Shown: positions 16,611 to 25,465 of the stretch, piece after piece
How the letters are laid out: every line of letters begins with the position of its first letter
Numbering within the stretch: position 1 is the first letter of the stretch
Source: Saccharospirillum sp040881935
GTDB taxonomy: Bacteria > Pseudomonadota > Gammaproteobacteria > Pseudomonadales > Natronospirillaceae
DNA: 64,000 nucleotides
Assembly: GCF_040881935.1 (NCBI RefSeq)
Contig: NZ_JBBECH010000053.1
Location: 1-64,000, forward strand
Direction: 5' to 3'
The notes under the pieces: generated by a model
Told to the model about the DNA's origin: nothing
What the model saw: only the letters and a program-made list of their open reading frames with translations
Database searches by the model: none
Position numbers and translations under genes: made by a program

Positions 16611-16623
16611 TGGTGAAGCTCCA

Positions 16624-17643
16624 TTACAGCTTGATTGGTTTTCCCGTGCGCACGCTCTCATCCGCAGCCAGGCATATCTCGAGTGACCGGACAACATCGG
16701 ATATATGCCGGGTTAAATCCAGGTTATTGATAATGGCGTGACTGACAAACTCTGCTTGCAGGTTGCACAGACCCTGATGGTCAGGGCTATCAAAGTCATA
16801 AAGCGCTTCATTTTCACCCGTTGCTGCTACAACGAGAACGTCCGCAGCTGTGTGGCCCTCAAGATCCGAAGACGCACGCCGTAAAGGCTCGCGCAATGAG
16901 ATCGAGCCATTCGGAGTCACCACATCCTTCACGAAATGAGCGGTCTCCGACATCATAGGACCCCAGCCAGCCTCATACCAACCACAGGATCCGTCAGAGA
17001 ACAATACCTGGAACTGTCCGTAGTTATACATATCCAGTGCTATCTCGTCAGTCAACCGCAAACCAATAGCACGTACCTCCACTGGTTTGGCATCTGTGAT
17101 CTGACACATCACATCAACATAGTGCACACCACAATCGACGATCGGCGAGGTCTTATCCATCAGCCGTTTATGGACTTCCCATGCCGACCCTTTTGATCGC
17201 TGGTTCAAGTTCATTCTGAATACATAGGGTCCACCAAATGCCCGTGAGCGCCCGATAAAGGCCTGCCAGGTCGGGTGGTGGCGAAGAATGTGTCCCACAA
17301 CCAGTTTGCAACCGGTTTCAGCCGCGATTTCAGCCACTCGGTGTGCATCAGCTGTGGTTGCAGCAATCGGTTTTTCCACGAACACATTTGCCCCGGATTT
17401 CATCGCTGCTATCGCAAGTTCAGCATGACTGTCAGAGTAGGTGGCAATGGATACCAGGTCCGGCTGCAACCGCTGCAGTGCCGCTTTGAAATCCGTTTCG
17501 ACGGCATAACCATCAAGAGGTTGTTCAAGGCTAACTTGGCTGCGATTCACCAGGCCGGCTATCTCAAAATCTGCATGTTCATGGTAAGCAATTGCATGAC
17601 TTTGACCCATCTGTCCCATCCCGACAACGAGCGTTCTGATCAT
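16624..17643 (-). CDS. Gfo/Idh/MocA-family oxidoreductase
   Basis: 339 residues. An N-terminal Rossmann domain (VVGMGQMGQSHAIAYHEHAD) is followed by the family motif VEKPIAAT and a C-terminal alpha/beta substrate domain. Enzymes of this family use NAD(P) to oxidise, reduce or epimerise sugars and inositols. The start overlaps the upstream permease stop by 4 bp and the ATPase gene follows after 13 bp, so it is firmly inside the transport operon. Its presence suggests that the imported substrate is modified (for example oxidised or de-glycosylated by an NAD-dependent mechanism) before phosphorylation. Substrate unknown. Confidence 0.88.
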   Translation of the reverse strand: MIRTLVVGMGQMGQSHAIAYHEHADFEIAGLVNRSQVSLEQPLDGYAVETDFKAALQRLQPDLVSIATYSDSHAELAIAAMKSGANVFVEKPIAATTADAHRVAEIAAETGCKLVVGHILRHHPTWQAFIGRSRAFGGPYVFRMNLNQRSKGSAWEVHKRLMDKTSPIVDCGVHYVDVMCQITDAKPVEVRAIGLRLTDEIALDMYNYGQFQVLFSDGSCGWYEAGWGPMMSETAHFVKDVVTPNGSISLREPLRRASSDLEGHTAADVLVVAATGENEALYDFDSPDHQGLCNLQAEFVSHAIINNLDLTRHISDVVRSLEICLAADESVRTGKPIKL

Positions 17644-18479
17644 TTCACGGCCCCCGCAGTAATACCCCGGATCAACTGCCTGGAGAATATCAGGTAAAGG
17701 ACCATCACTGGTAAAATGGCCAGCGTCAGTGCTGCCAATACCGCATTCCAGTCAGTTACATATTGTCCAAGGAAAATCTGACTGCCCAGCGTCAGGGTTT
17801 TAGTTGCCTCTGATGGAGCCAGAATAAGTGGAAACCAGAGATCGTTCCAGATGGGTATCATTGTGAAGACACCAACTGTCGCCATCGACGGTCGAACCAG
17901 TGGCAACGCCAGGGTGAAGAATATACGGTATTCTGACAGTCCATCTATACGTCCGGCGTTCTTCAGGTCATCCGATACTTGCCTCATGAATTCAGTAAGG
18001 ATGAATACCGCTAGTGGCAACCCCTGTGCTGTATACACCAATACCAACGATGTAAGCGTATTCACCAACCCTGTCGCTACCATAATCTCGAGAATAGCAA
18101 CGGTACCCAATCGAATGGGGATCATGATACCAAGCGCCAAAAACAAACCCATCAGCAGGTTCCCCTTAAACCTGTATTCAGCCAGTGCAAAGGCGGCCAT
18201 TGCTCCAAATAACAATACAAAGAACAGGGAGGCTACGGTAACAATAAAGCTATTCTGAAAGTAAAGCAGAAAGTTCCCTTGCTCCAATACGGTAGTGAAC
18301 CCGATGGTATCGAATGTATCGGGCGTTGGTAGCGCCATCGGATCGTTGAATATAGCTCTTCGGGATTTGAACGAATTAATGACAATCAAAATCACCGGAA
18401 ACAAAGCCAGCAGTACATAGGATACCAACAGACTGTGTGCAACGATTGTTCTGGGTAATGATTTACTTGCCTTACTCAT
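17640..18479 (-). CDS. carbohydrate ABC transporter permease (MalG type)
   Basis: 279 residues with about six hydrophobic segments. The EAA loop EYRIFFTLALPLVRPSMATV, which contacts the ATPase, lies in the second half. It is the inner-membrane partner of the permease gene 11 bp upstream. It overlaps the downstream oxidoreductase start by 4 bp (ATGA), indicating translational coupling. Confidence 0.92.
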   Translation of the reverse strand: MSKASKSLPRTIVAHSLLVSYVLLALFPVILIVINSFKSRRAIFNDPMALPTPDTFDTIGFTTVLEQGNFLLYFQNSFIVTVASLFFVLLFGAMAAFALAEYRFKGNLLMGLFLALGIMIPIRLGTVAILEIMVATGLVNTLTSLVLVYTAQGLPLAVFILTEFMRQVSDDLKNAGRIDGLSEYRIFFTLALPLVRPSMATVGVFTMIPIWNDLWFPLILAPSEATKTLTLGSQIFLGQYVTDWNAVLAALTLAILPVMVLYLIFSRQLIRGITAGAVK

Positions 18480-18490
18480 ATCTGCAGCCT

Positions 18491-19459
18491 TTAAAACTGA
18501 TAGCGACGAAGCCGTGTCTGAATACCAAAGAGATAGATCGAGACACCCGCCAGAATCATTGCGAACATGACGGTAGCCACAGTAGCCCCCATATGCGGAT
18601 CACCAAGCTGAAGCTGGAAACCGAAAAATGTTCTAAATAGCAACGAACCCAGAATATCCGTACTGAAGTTAGGCCCGGCCAATGCACCCTGTGTCACATA
18701 AATCAGGTCGAAAGCATTAAAATTTCCGACAAATGTGAGGATGGAAATAATTCCAATCGAGGGAAGTATCAGCGGAAGCTTGATCTTCCAGAACTGAGAA
18801 AAGCCTGTCAGGCCATCCATTTCTCCGGCTTCAAGTACTTCATCGGGTATAGATAGGAGGGCAGCGTATATCAGCATCATCGGGATGCCGACAAATTGCC
18901 ACACCGATATTAAGGCCAGGGTCGTCAGTGCACTTTTTTCCAGGCCAAGCCAGGGCTCGAACCAGGCTCCCAACCCTATTGAATCAAGCATTGAGGGAGC
19001 AACACCCCAGAGGGGCGATAAAATAAGTTTCCAAACAAAACCAACGATTACAAAGCTCAAAATAGCCGGGATGAAAATGGCAGTTCTGTAGAACGAAGCA
19101 AACCGTAACCTTGGAGACGAGAGCACGGCGGCCAGGGCAATCCCGATTGGATTTTGAACGAGCATATGGATAAAGAAGAACCAGAAATTGTTGGCAGCCG
19201 CATTCCAAAAACTGGTAGAAAGATACGGATCGCCAAACAGGTGGGCAAAATTGTCCAGCCCAACAAATACTCGCCGACCTTCTTCGTTGATATTAAACAA
19301 AGACAGGTTCAATGTAGCAAACAGCGGAATAATCATGATGATCGTGTATACAAGAACAGCGGGCGCCAGGAACCAGATGATATGCCAGCGAAATTTCTTC
19401 TTTTCCAAGTTTCGACTGGTGCTTAATACAAGCACTGGGGTGTGTTCGGACATGGACAT
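18491..19459 (-). CDS. carbohydrate ABC transporter permease (MalF type)
   Basis: 322 residues from the ATG at 19459, with GGAG 7 bases upstream; the frame runs back to 19507 without a ribosome site. Several transmembrane segments begin at about residue 25. The EAA loop is GFSQFWKIKLPLILPSIGII. It forms the channel with the MalG-type protein encoded immediately downstream. 114 bp separates it from the binding-protein gene. Confidence 0.92.
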   Translation of the reverse strand: MSMSEHTPVLVLSTSRNLEKKKFRWHIIWFLAPAVLVYTIIMIIPLFATLNLSLFNINEEGRRVFVGLDNFAHLFGDPYLSTSFWNAAANNFWFFFIHMLVQNPIGIALAAVLSSPRLRFASFYRTAIFIPAILSFVIVGFVWKLILSPLWGVAPSMLDSIGLGAWFEPWLGLEKSALTTLALISVWQFVGIPMMLIYAALLSIPDEVLEAGEMDGLTGFSQFWKIKLPLILPSIGIISILTFVGNFNAFDLIYVTQGALAGPNFSTDILGSLLFRTFFGFQLQLGDPHMGATVATVMFAMILAGVSIYLFGIQTRLRRYQF

Positions 19460-19573
19460 TACTAAGCTCCGTCTTCGATAGGCCCCTAATCCGAGCCTGC
19501 ACATCAATGAACTAACTGACCTTGCGCTTGCCGCTGTAGCCCCAAATAGACCAGAACAACAAGCGCGATAGAG

Positions 19574-20830
19574 CTACTGCTGTGGTGCATACCAGGATGA
19601 CAAACCAGTCTGTATGACTTCAGCAGCTTCCTCCGGAGTGGAAGTACCACGCATTACGTTGGCAGACGTATTCCAGCTCTCGTTGGAAAGATTAGGCGTG
19701 CCGCGTGACAGAATTTGGTGGAAAGGCCTGATAGAGCTATTGCATTCATTGCGCCAGCTAACAAACTCCTGAGCCAGAGAATCTTCCAGCTTGAAATCCG
19801 CATCAGACAAGGGGAAGAAACCCGGGACCGCGTTGGCGAACAGCGTCGCAAATTCAGAGGAACCCATCCAGTTCAGGAAAATCTTTGCTTCCTCCTGGTG
19901 CGGCGAACTTGCGTTCAACCCCATGCCCATATCAGTATGGTCTGAGATGTAGCATTCGTCAGCACCTGCAGGCACTGGCGGTGGAAAGGCGCCCATGTCG
20001 AAATCGGCCTGATCACGAAACACCGAAATCTCCCAGGACCCGGCCGGGAAGATTGCGGCTCTACCCAGGGTGAACAAATTCTGACTATCCGGATAGCTTT
20101 GCGCTTCAAAACCACGCCCCAAATAGTCTGTCCAACGTTCGAGCTGCCGGAAAGGCTCCACCCACTCTTCATCCGTTAAGCGGGCGTCTCCATTTATAAG
20201 TGCCTTTCGACCCTCTTCACCTTTCCAGTAATTGACCCCGATATTGGCATAACCCATTGTCGCGGCTTCCCACTGGTCGTTAATGCCCATTGCCATCGGG
20301 ATATAGCTACCGTCTTCAAGCAAGGCATCCAAAACTGCGTAGAACTCAGCCTCTGTAGTCGGCTCGTCCAGGTCCAGTTCGTCAAATATTTCCTGATTGT
20401 AAATAAACCCATGAATCACTGAAGCCATCGGTACACAGTAAGTCTGGGAGCCGTCATCAGTTGACCAGGCTGAACGGGCTACATCGGAATAATTTGACAT
20501 GGACTCAAGGTCAGTCAGATCAGTCAGTTGGCCGTTCTGAAATAATTGCAAGGAAGCGTCAAACGCACGACAAGTCACAAGGTCGCCAGCCGTGCCGGCA
20601 TCCAGCTTGGAATTTAGCGCCGAATTGTACTGAGTAGGCGCCATCGGCTGGAAATCCAGCTTGATTCCGGGGTGTTCCGATTCAAATGCGGGGATAATCT
20701 GATTACGCCAAATTGAAATATCGTCATTACGCCAGCTTTCAATTTGCAGCGTTACATCCTCTGCCAGTACTGATCCGCCCGTAATGAGCATCCCGGCCAT
20801 TGACAAAACAGCTGTGCTTTTTTTAATCAT
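19574..20830 (-). CDS. carbohydrate ABC transporter substrate-binding protein
   Basis: 418 residues, family-1 extracellular solute-binding protein. The signal peptide ends about VLA23 (GSVLA-EDV) with no lipobox, so the product is a soluble periplasmic protein. It is the first gene of the minus-strand transport operon, as is usual for the most highly expressed component. The neighbours (nagA, nagB, MurQ-like etherase, kinase) point to an amino sugar such as GlcNAc, MurNAc or a short chitin or peptidoglycan saccharide as ligand; this is inference. Confidence 0.9.
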   Translation of the reverse strand: MIKKSTAVLSMAGMLITGGSVLAEDVTLQIESWRNDDISIWRNQIIPAFESEHPGIKLDFQPMAPTQYNSALNSKLDAGTAGDLVTCRAFDASLQLFQNGQLTDLTDLESMSNYSDVARSAWSTDDGSQTYCVPMASVIHGFIYNQEIFDELDLDEPTTEAEFYAVLDALLEDGSYIPMAMGINDQWEAATMGYANIGVNYWKGEEGRKALINGDARLTDEEWVEPFRQLERWTDYLGRGFEAQSYPDSQNLFTLGRAAIFPAGSWEISVFRDQADFDMGAFPPPVPAGADECYISDHTDMGMGLNASSPHQEEAKIFLNWMGSSEFATLFANAVPGFFPLSDADFKLEDSLAQEFVSWRNECNSSIRPFHQILSRGTPNLSNESWNTSANVMRGTSTPEEAAEVIQTGLSSWYAPQQ

Positions 20831-21403
20831 AATATCAACCTCTTATTCTTGTTGTGCCGGACTCGTGTATTGGCCCGATCGCATCCATCGTAAAGGTCCC
20901 CTAGCTATCCGATCGGCACTAATCGATCTAGCAACTAACTAGACTTCCTTGTATAAGTATAATGCCTATTTAATACCAATTGTCCATGCTTTTTTTGAAC
21001 CTACGCTGCCAACACTGAAATCACGTCAACAACATCAATACGCTCGATGATCAATGGTTAATATTTGTGTATATATGTTCTTATATTGCTAAAAACCTGC
21101 AGATAGCGGCGATAAAGTTAATAATCAGAACTAATTAATGAGCGCTTGTTGAAAATTAGAGCAGCAAAATGCCTTTCGCCAACTGATTTCGAGCCCGGAT
21201 CATCGACTTTCTATTTGGTATTACTATGGTATTGTTTTATTCATAGGATCAGTGCTTGATAGTTAGATTTGTCGAACTTAGGGTGATTGAAGCCAGTAAG
21301 TGGTCCGTCGTCCCGTTTGCGCAGCCAGTTCTGACTGAATCCGACAGACTCCCCGAGGCGGGATTAGAAGCATTATAGTGGTGACAAGACTCCGGAGAGC
21401 AAC
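20831..21403. other. 573-bp AT-rich divergent control region of the amino-sugar cluster
   Basis: Lies between the binding-protein gene (minus) and the kinase (plus). It is clearly more AT-rich than its surroundings. TGGTATT occurs twice on the plus strand, 11 bp apart (21216-21222 and 21227-21233), and in inverted form as AATACCAATT at 20972-20981. These are candidate regulator half-sites. No gene is supported inside it. Confidence 0.5.
21214..21234. promoter_or_regulatory. TGGTATT direct repeat, candidate regulator site
   Basis: Two TGGTATT copies one helical turn apart lie about 170 bp before the kinase start. A reverse copy lies at 20972-20981, upstream of the transporter operon. Placement on both sides of the divergent region suggests a shared regulator, most simply the GntR protein of this cluster. 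Not verified. Confidence 0.35.
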
Positions 21404-22264
21404 ATGACAATCTATCTTGGACTGGATGGCGGTGGCACCGGCTGTCGCGCAGCAGCACAGAGACCAGACGGCACTTACACAGACGTAATGGTTGGAGGTC
21501 CAGCCAACATCTTTTCAGGCGGCGAGGCGGCTCTGCGCAATATTTACGAAACAGCCTGTCAGGCGGTCAGAGCGAGTGCGCCAAGCATTGCTATTGAAAC
21601 GTTAAAACCGCAAGTTGTCGCCGTGCTAGGACTCGCCGGAGCAGTCGAAGTGAACGCAGGAGAGCGAATAAAACAGATGCTGGGATTCGGTGCTGTTCAC
21701 GTTGTAGGTGATGTAGAAGCAGCCCTGAATGGCGCATTCCAATCACAGAATGGAGTCATGTCAGCCATTGGTACCGGAACGGTACATGCATCCAAGCTGA
21801 ATGGCGCAATGAAAAGAGTTGGTGGGTACGGGTTTCTATTGGGAGATGAAGGTGGTGGTGCCTGGATGGGACGAGCGTTACTGTCGCGTGCATTGCATGT
21901 GCGAGACGGACTTATAGAGTCCTCCGATTTAACGAGAGAGATATGGCGGGAAATGGGCGACCTGGCTACCATGTTAACCTTTGCCCGAATGGCGGCTCCA
22001 GCAGAATTTGCAGCTTTTGCACCTCGAATCATCGCGGCCGGTGAAGCAGGCGACACTGTAGCGACAACAATAATTTCTGACGCAGCGCTCTGGGTACATC
22101 AATCTATTGATTCACTGCAGACACAGGACGTTCCTATGCCAGTTGCGTTTACGGGAGGGCTGGGTCCGTTCTTCGCGAAACGTCTTGCTGACAGATGGCC
22201 GATAAAAAAACCCATTGGATCGGCCCTCGACGGAGCCTTATGGATGGCTCGCCACCTGATTTAG
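21404..22264 (+). CDS. BadF/BadG-type ATPase, probable N-acetylglucosamine/N-acetylmuramic acid kinase
   Basis: 286 residues, ASKHA fold. The phosphate-1 motif is YLGLDGGGTGCRAA at the N-terminus. AIGTGTVHASK and GYGFLLGDEGGGAWMGR are the motifs of BadF-type amino-sugar kinases. Relatives phosphorylate GlcNAc, and the MurK type phosphorylates both GlcNAc and MurNAc. Here it would supply GlcNAc-6-P or MurNAc-6-P to NagA or the MurQ-like etherase after ABC import. Start supported by GGAGAG upstream. It is divergent from the transporter operon and is followed directly by a truncated TetR gene. Confidence 0.85.
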   Translation: MTIYLGLDGGGTGCRAAAQRPDGTYTDVMVGGPANIFSGGEAALRNIYETACQAVRASAPSIAIETLKPQVVAVLGLAGAVEVNAGERIKQMLGFGAVHVVGDVEAALNGAFQSQNGVMSAIGTGTVHASKLNGAMKRVGGYGFLLGDEGGGAWMGRALLSRALHVRDGLIESSDLTREIWREMGDLATMLTFARMAAPAEFAAFAPRIIAAGEAGDTVATTIISDAALWVHQSIDSLQTQDVPMPVAFTGGLGPFFAKRLADRWPIKKPIGSALDGALWMARHLI

Positions 22265-22297
22265 CATTCAGGCATTTTCAACCTGATTTTCTTCTGA

Positions 22298-22630
22298 ACC
22301 CCAGAACAAAAATACCTGACCGACGCTTTGGCCCGTGCGGCCGCTTGTGGCGAGAGAGTGCTTCAGGACATCGTTGCCGACATGCTTCAAGTCGACGGTA
22401 TCGAATTGAACGATTATCAAAAATCAATGGCCTGCTTCAGTGTCTGGTCGATGGTTCACGGTATTACCCTGCTGCTGAAAACCGGCGTAGTCGATGCTGT
22501 GATCTATTGCGGCAACTGGCCCCAGGAATTACCCTGCCAGAACCCGGAATCCCAGGCTCACATTCTGGAGCATTTTATGGAAATTCAAATTGAAGGGCTC
22601 AAGCGAGTACTGCCCGGCGCTAAGCCATAA
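22298..22630 (+). pseudogene. TetR-family regulator, C-terminal fragment
   Basis: An open frame with no start codon near the left end (a stop lies just before 22298) encodes a TetR C-terminal ligand-binding domain. The recognisable stretch is FSVWSMVHGITLLLKTGVVD, typical of this regulator class. About 110 residues remain; the N-terminal helix-turn-helix is gone. A TTG at 22328 could start a shorter peptide, but it would still lack the DNA-binding part. The break lies within 35 bp of the kinase stop, so the kinase-side DNA probably replaced the missing half. Confidence 0.7.
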
Positions 22631-22771
22631 ACCGGCTCCTATTATTGACTACTCAGGTTTCGAGGTTCGTTGAGTGGCCATGGCCCGCGACAGCTACCGG
22701 TGATGCCGCTCACATTGTACAAACTGCGAGTCTTGAGTTACTAATTCCAAAAAAGGAGCAGAGCGATAGCA

Positions 22772-23068
22772 ATGACGACCCTCTCCATCCAATGGCAACA
22801 GGCCCCCGTCGGCTATATTCAGGGTGACCCCAACCTCACCCTCCGTCAAAACCTCGATAATCAGGGCATCACTCTGCGCAAAGCGTGCGACAATGGTGCT
22901 TGTGGCATTTGCCGCTGTCGCCTGACCTCCGGCGCCATTGATTACCGGGGCCGTCACCCCTACGGTTTAAACCCGGGCCTGCAAGCCGACGGCTGGATAC
23001 TTCCCTGCATCGCCTACCCTAAAACTCATGTAAAACTAGCGGACTTGCGATTTTCGGATAAAGCCTGA
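22772..23068 (+). CDS. plant-type [2Fe-2S] ferredoxin
   Basis: 98 residues. Cluster ligands are C39, C44 and C47 in ACDNGACGICRCRL and C79 in WILPCIAYP, the C-x4-C-x2-C-x31-C spacing of plant-type ferredoxins. It is a soluble electron carrier. AAAGGAG lies further upstream than ideal (22753-22759). It stands alone between the TetR remnant and the Ada-AlkA gene, so its redox partner cannot be inferred from context. Confidence 0.88.
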   Translation: MTTLSIQWQQAPVGYIQGDPNLTLRQNLDNQGITLRKACDNGACGICRCRLTSGAIDYRGRHPYGLNPGLQADGWILPCIAYPKTHVKLADLRFSDKA

Positions 23069-23222
23069 GACCGGGTTACCGCGTCAGACAGTCGTCCAAT
23101 TTCAATCAGTGCACGCCGTTTCAACAACTAACGGCTTCACCAAGCTTACATTCAGTTCCGTTTTCGGCCAGTTTTTATCTCTTTTCGGGTTACACTGATC
23201 CTCGTGAACTGAGGACAATATT

Positions 23223-24608
23223 GTGACTGACCGCCACTACCAACAAGCCCGACTCGCACGCGACCACCGCTTCGATGGCCGGTTTTTTGTCGCGGTCAAA
23301 ACTACGGGTATCTACTGCAGACCGATCTGTCCGGCCCCATCACCGAAGGAACAGAACGTCCGCTATTTCGAGACCGCCATCGCCGCCGCCAATGCAGGTT
23401 TTCGCCCTTGTCTGCGCTGCAGGCCAGACAGTGCCCCGGCCTCCTGGGCCTGGAAAGGCACCGACACCACGCTGGAACGGGCAATGCGGTTGATTGATGA
23501 CGGAGCCTTGATAAACGGCAGCGTAACCGGCCTCGCTGACCGGCTCGGCATCAGCAGCCGGTACCTCGGTCAGTTGTTTCAGCGCTCTGTTGGCACCAGC
23601 CCAAAACAATACAGCCTGTACCAACAGGTGCTGTTCGCCAAAAGCTTACTGCAGCAGACGGACCTGCCGATTACCCAGGTGGCCCTGGCTTCCGGATTCA
23701 ACAGCGTGCGTCGCTTCAACGATTGCTTTGCCAGCGTTCTTCGAATGACGCCGCGTTCGTTGCGACGCCCGGCTGGCAGCCGATCTCAAGAGCCTGGTAT
23801 CCGCCTGTTCCTGAGCTACCGCCCACCTTACGACTGGGCGGCGTTGCGCGACTTTATGCAAACCCGGTTAATAGAAACGCTGGAATGGTGCGGCGATGAC
23901 TACTATGGCCGCACCTTTAGTCTAACCAACGGCGCCTCCGGTCGCTTTACCGCCTGGCACCGGCCCGAACGCTTTGGCTTTGAGGTCAGCCTCGAATTCA
24001 GTCAGCCTGTGGCCTTGTTGCCAGTGGTGCGTACGACGCGCCGATTGCTGGATCTCGATGCCGATAGCAGCACCATCGACGCGCACCTGGCGCCGATTCA
24101 GGCCCAATTGGGTCCGGAACGGCCGGGATTGCGCTTGCCTGGCACCTGGGATGCCTTCGAAGCGGGTATTCGCGCGATTCTCGGGCAGCAAATCAGCGTG
24201 GCAGCGGCGCGCAATCTGGTTCGACAATTGGTAGCCGAGCACGGCGAATTGTTGCCCGGGCAAGGCCATGAGCACCGCCTGTTTCCAACCCCGGCAACAC
24301 TCGCCCAAAGCGATTTGATGACCTTGAAAATACCCGGCCGCCGACGCCAGAGCCTGATCGATTTCGCCCGTTTCTTCGACACTCAGCCCGAACAGGCCGC
24401 AGACCCGGAGCACTGGCTGGCACTCGGCGGTATCGGCCCCTGGACGGTGAATTACGCACGCATGCGCGGGCTGGGCGACAGCGACATCTGGCTGGGGTCT
24501 GATCTTGGCGTGAAAAAAGCGCTGGGTCAGGCGAATGGCGCATGGCAACCGGCTGACGCCTCCCCCTGGCAAAGTTACCTGACCTTTTATATGTGGAGTC
24601 TGCTATGA
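23223..24608 (+). CDS. Ada N-terminal domain / AraC / AlkA fusion DNA repair protein
   Basis: 461 residues from a GTG start preceded by GAGGAC. Residues 1-75 are the Ada zinc domain that takes methyl groups from phosphotriesters, with ligands C32, C36, C63 and C66. Residues about 80-180 are an AraC helix-turn-helix. Residues about 190-461 are an AlkA 3-methyladenine glycosylase with a helix-hairpin-helix (LGGIGPWTVNYARMRG) and the catalytic Asp in WLGSDLGVKKAL. One protein thus combines alkylation sensing, transcription activation and base excision. The next gene, ogt, overlaps by 4 bp, so the two form a repair operon. Confidence 0.93.
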   Translation: MTDRHYQQARLARDHRFDGRFFVAVKTTGIYCRPICPAPSPKEQNVRYFETAIAAANAGFRPCLRCRPDSAPASWAWKGTDTTLERAMRLIDDGALINGSVTGLADRLGISSRYLGQLFQRSVGTSPKQYSLYQQVLFAKSLLQQTDLPITQVALASGFNSVRRFNDCFASVLRMTPRSLRRPAGSRSQEPGIRLFLSYRPPYDWAALRDFMQTRLIETLEWCGDDYYGRTFSLTNGASGRFTAWHRPERFGFEVSLEFSQPVALLPVVRTTRRLLDLDADSSTIDAHLAPIQAQLGPERPGLRLPGTWDAFEAGIRAILGQQISVAAARNLVRQLVAEHGELLPGQGHEHRLFPTPATLAQSDLMTLKIPGRRRQSLIDFARFFDTQPEQAADPEHWLALGGIGPWTVNYARMRGLGDSDIWLGSDLGVKKALGQANGAWQPADASPWQSYLTFYMWSLL

Positions 24609-25084
24609 AACCCCTTTACCAGAGTTTACTGCCCACGCCCATTGGCACCGTGCGCATTTTGGCGAATGACGAGGCTGTTACTCGTATCGATTTCGTCGAC
24701 GAGGGTGACCCTTCGGCGTTTCCCGAAAACGATGTGACCCTTAGGGCCCGACAACAGGTGAGCGATTATTTCGATGGCAAGCGTCAGTCTTTCGACTTGC
24801 CGCTGGCACCTGCTGGCACAGAGTTCCAGCAGGCCTGCTGGCAGGCTCTGGTGCAGATTCCCTACGGCGAAACCCGCTACTACGCCGAGCAGGCCCGGGT
24901 CATTCAGCGCCCGAGCGCGGTGCGCGCTGTCGGGGCCGCCAACGGTGCCAACCCGATCTCCATCGTTGTGCCCTGTCACCGGGTAATCGGGAAGAGCGGT
25001 CACCTCACTGGTTACGCCGGGGGTATGCAGCGCAAAGCCTGGCTACTGGCTTTGGAGCGGGGGGCTGTAGCCGCTGGTCAGTGA
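24605..25084 (+). CDS. ogt: methylated-DNA--protein-cysteine methyltransferase
   Basis: 159 residues. Suicide repair of O6-alkylguanine: the alkyl group moves to C124 in the active-site motif VVPCHRVIG. The N-terminal ribonuclease-like domain and helix-turn-helix (IPYGETRYYAEQA) are present. The ATG overlaps the upstream glycosylase stop (ATGA), so the genes are translationally coupled. Together with the Ada N-domain in the previous gene it reconstitutes both halves of E. coli Ada. Confidence 0.95.
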   Translation: MKPLYQSLLPTPIGTVRILANDEAVTRIDFVDEGDPSAFPENDVTLRARQQVSDYFDGKRQSFDLPLAPAGTEFQQACWQALVQIPYGETRYYAEQARVIQRPSAVRAVGAANGANPISIVVPCHRVIGKSGHLTGYAGGMQRKAWLLALERGAVAAGQ

Positions 25085-25236
25085 CTCCGGCAGCGGTACC
25101 ACACCAACAGCACGCTGATAAAAACCCAGTCGACAATCACTTCCCGGTCCCAGGCTTTGGCCGGGGCCAGCTCGTACCCTTCGGCAATCGGGGGGATGGC
25201 GGGTAAGTCAGACAGTGCAACAATCAGGTCGGCCAT
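25078..25236 (-). pseudogene. possible truncated GNAT acetyltransferase N-terminus
   Basis: A 52-codon frame on the minus strand starts MADLIVALSDLPAIPP and continues with GYELAPAKAWDREVIVDWV. This resembles, from memory of the family, the N-terminus of a GNAT acetyltransferase subgroup (pattern MSDLLVKLYDLP ... IRRALAPEK ... VVDWV). The frame then runs a few residues into the end of ogt and stops, so the acetyl-CoA-binding core is missing. AGGAC lies before the start. Short and unverified; it could be chance. Confidence 0.35.
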
Positions 25237-25465
25237 GTTCAGGGTCCTGCTACCGTTAGAGTTCGTCAATTTAACAGCCTTATAGCCCGGTTTGGAAACC
25301 CGAACCATTGCGCATTGAATGAACTCAAGATGAACACCACGGCCGAAAAATCAAAAAGATGACCAGTTGCACTCGCCCCGCGCCTGAGCCTGCCGGATAA
25401 TGCTCGCATTGACGCAGCACCCGGCCTTCATTTCTGTTCCAGCCGGGAGACAAGGAGACTCCGAT

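Noticed and set aside
22640..22771. Another copy of the hairpin repeat between the TetR fragment and the ferredoxin gene
   Set aside because: ACTCAGGTTTCGAGGTTCG resembles an outer arm, and a loosely matching end follows, but there are no inner arms and no CATGGATG loop core. At most it is a strongly decayed remnant.
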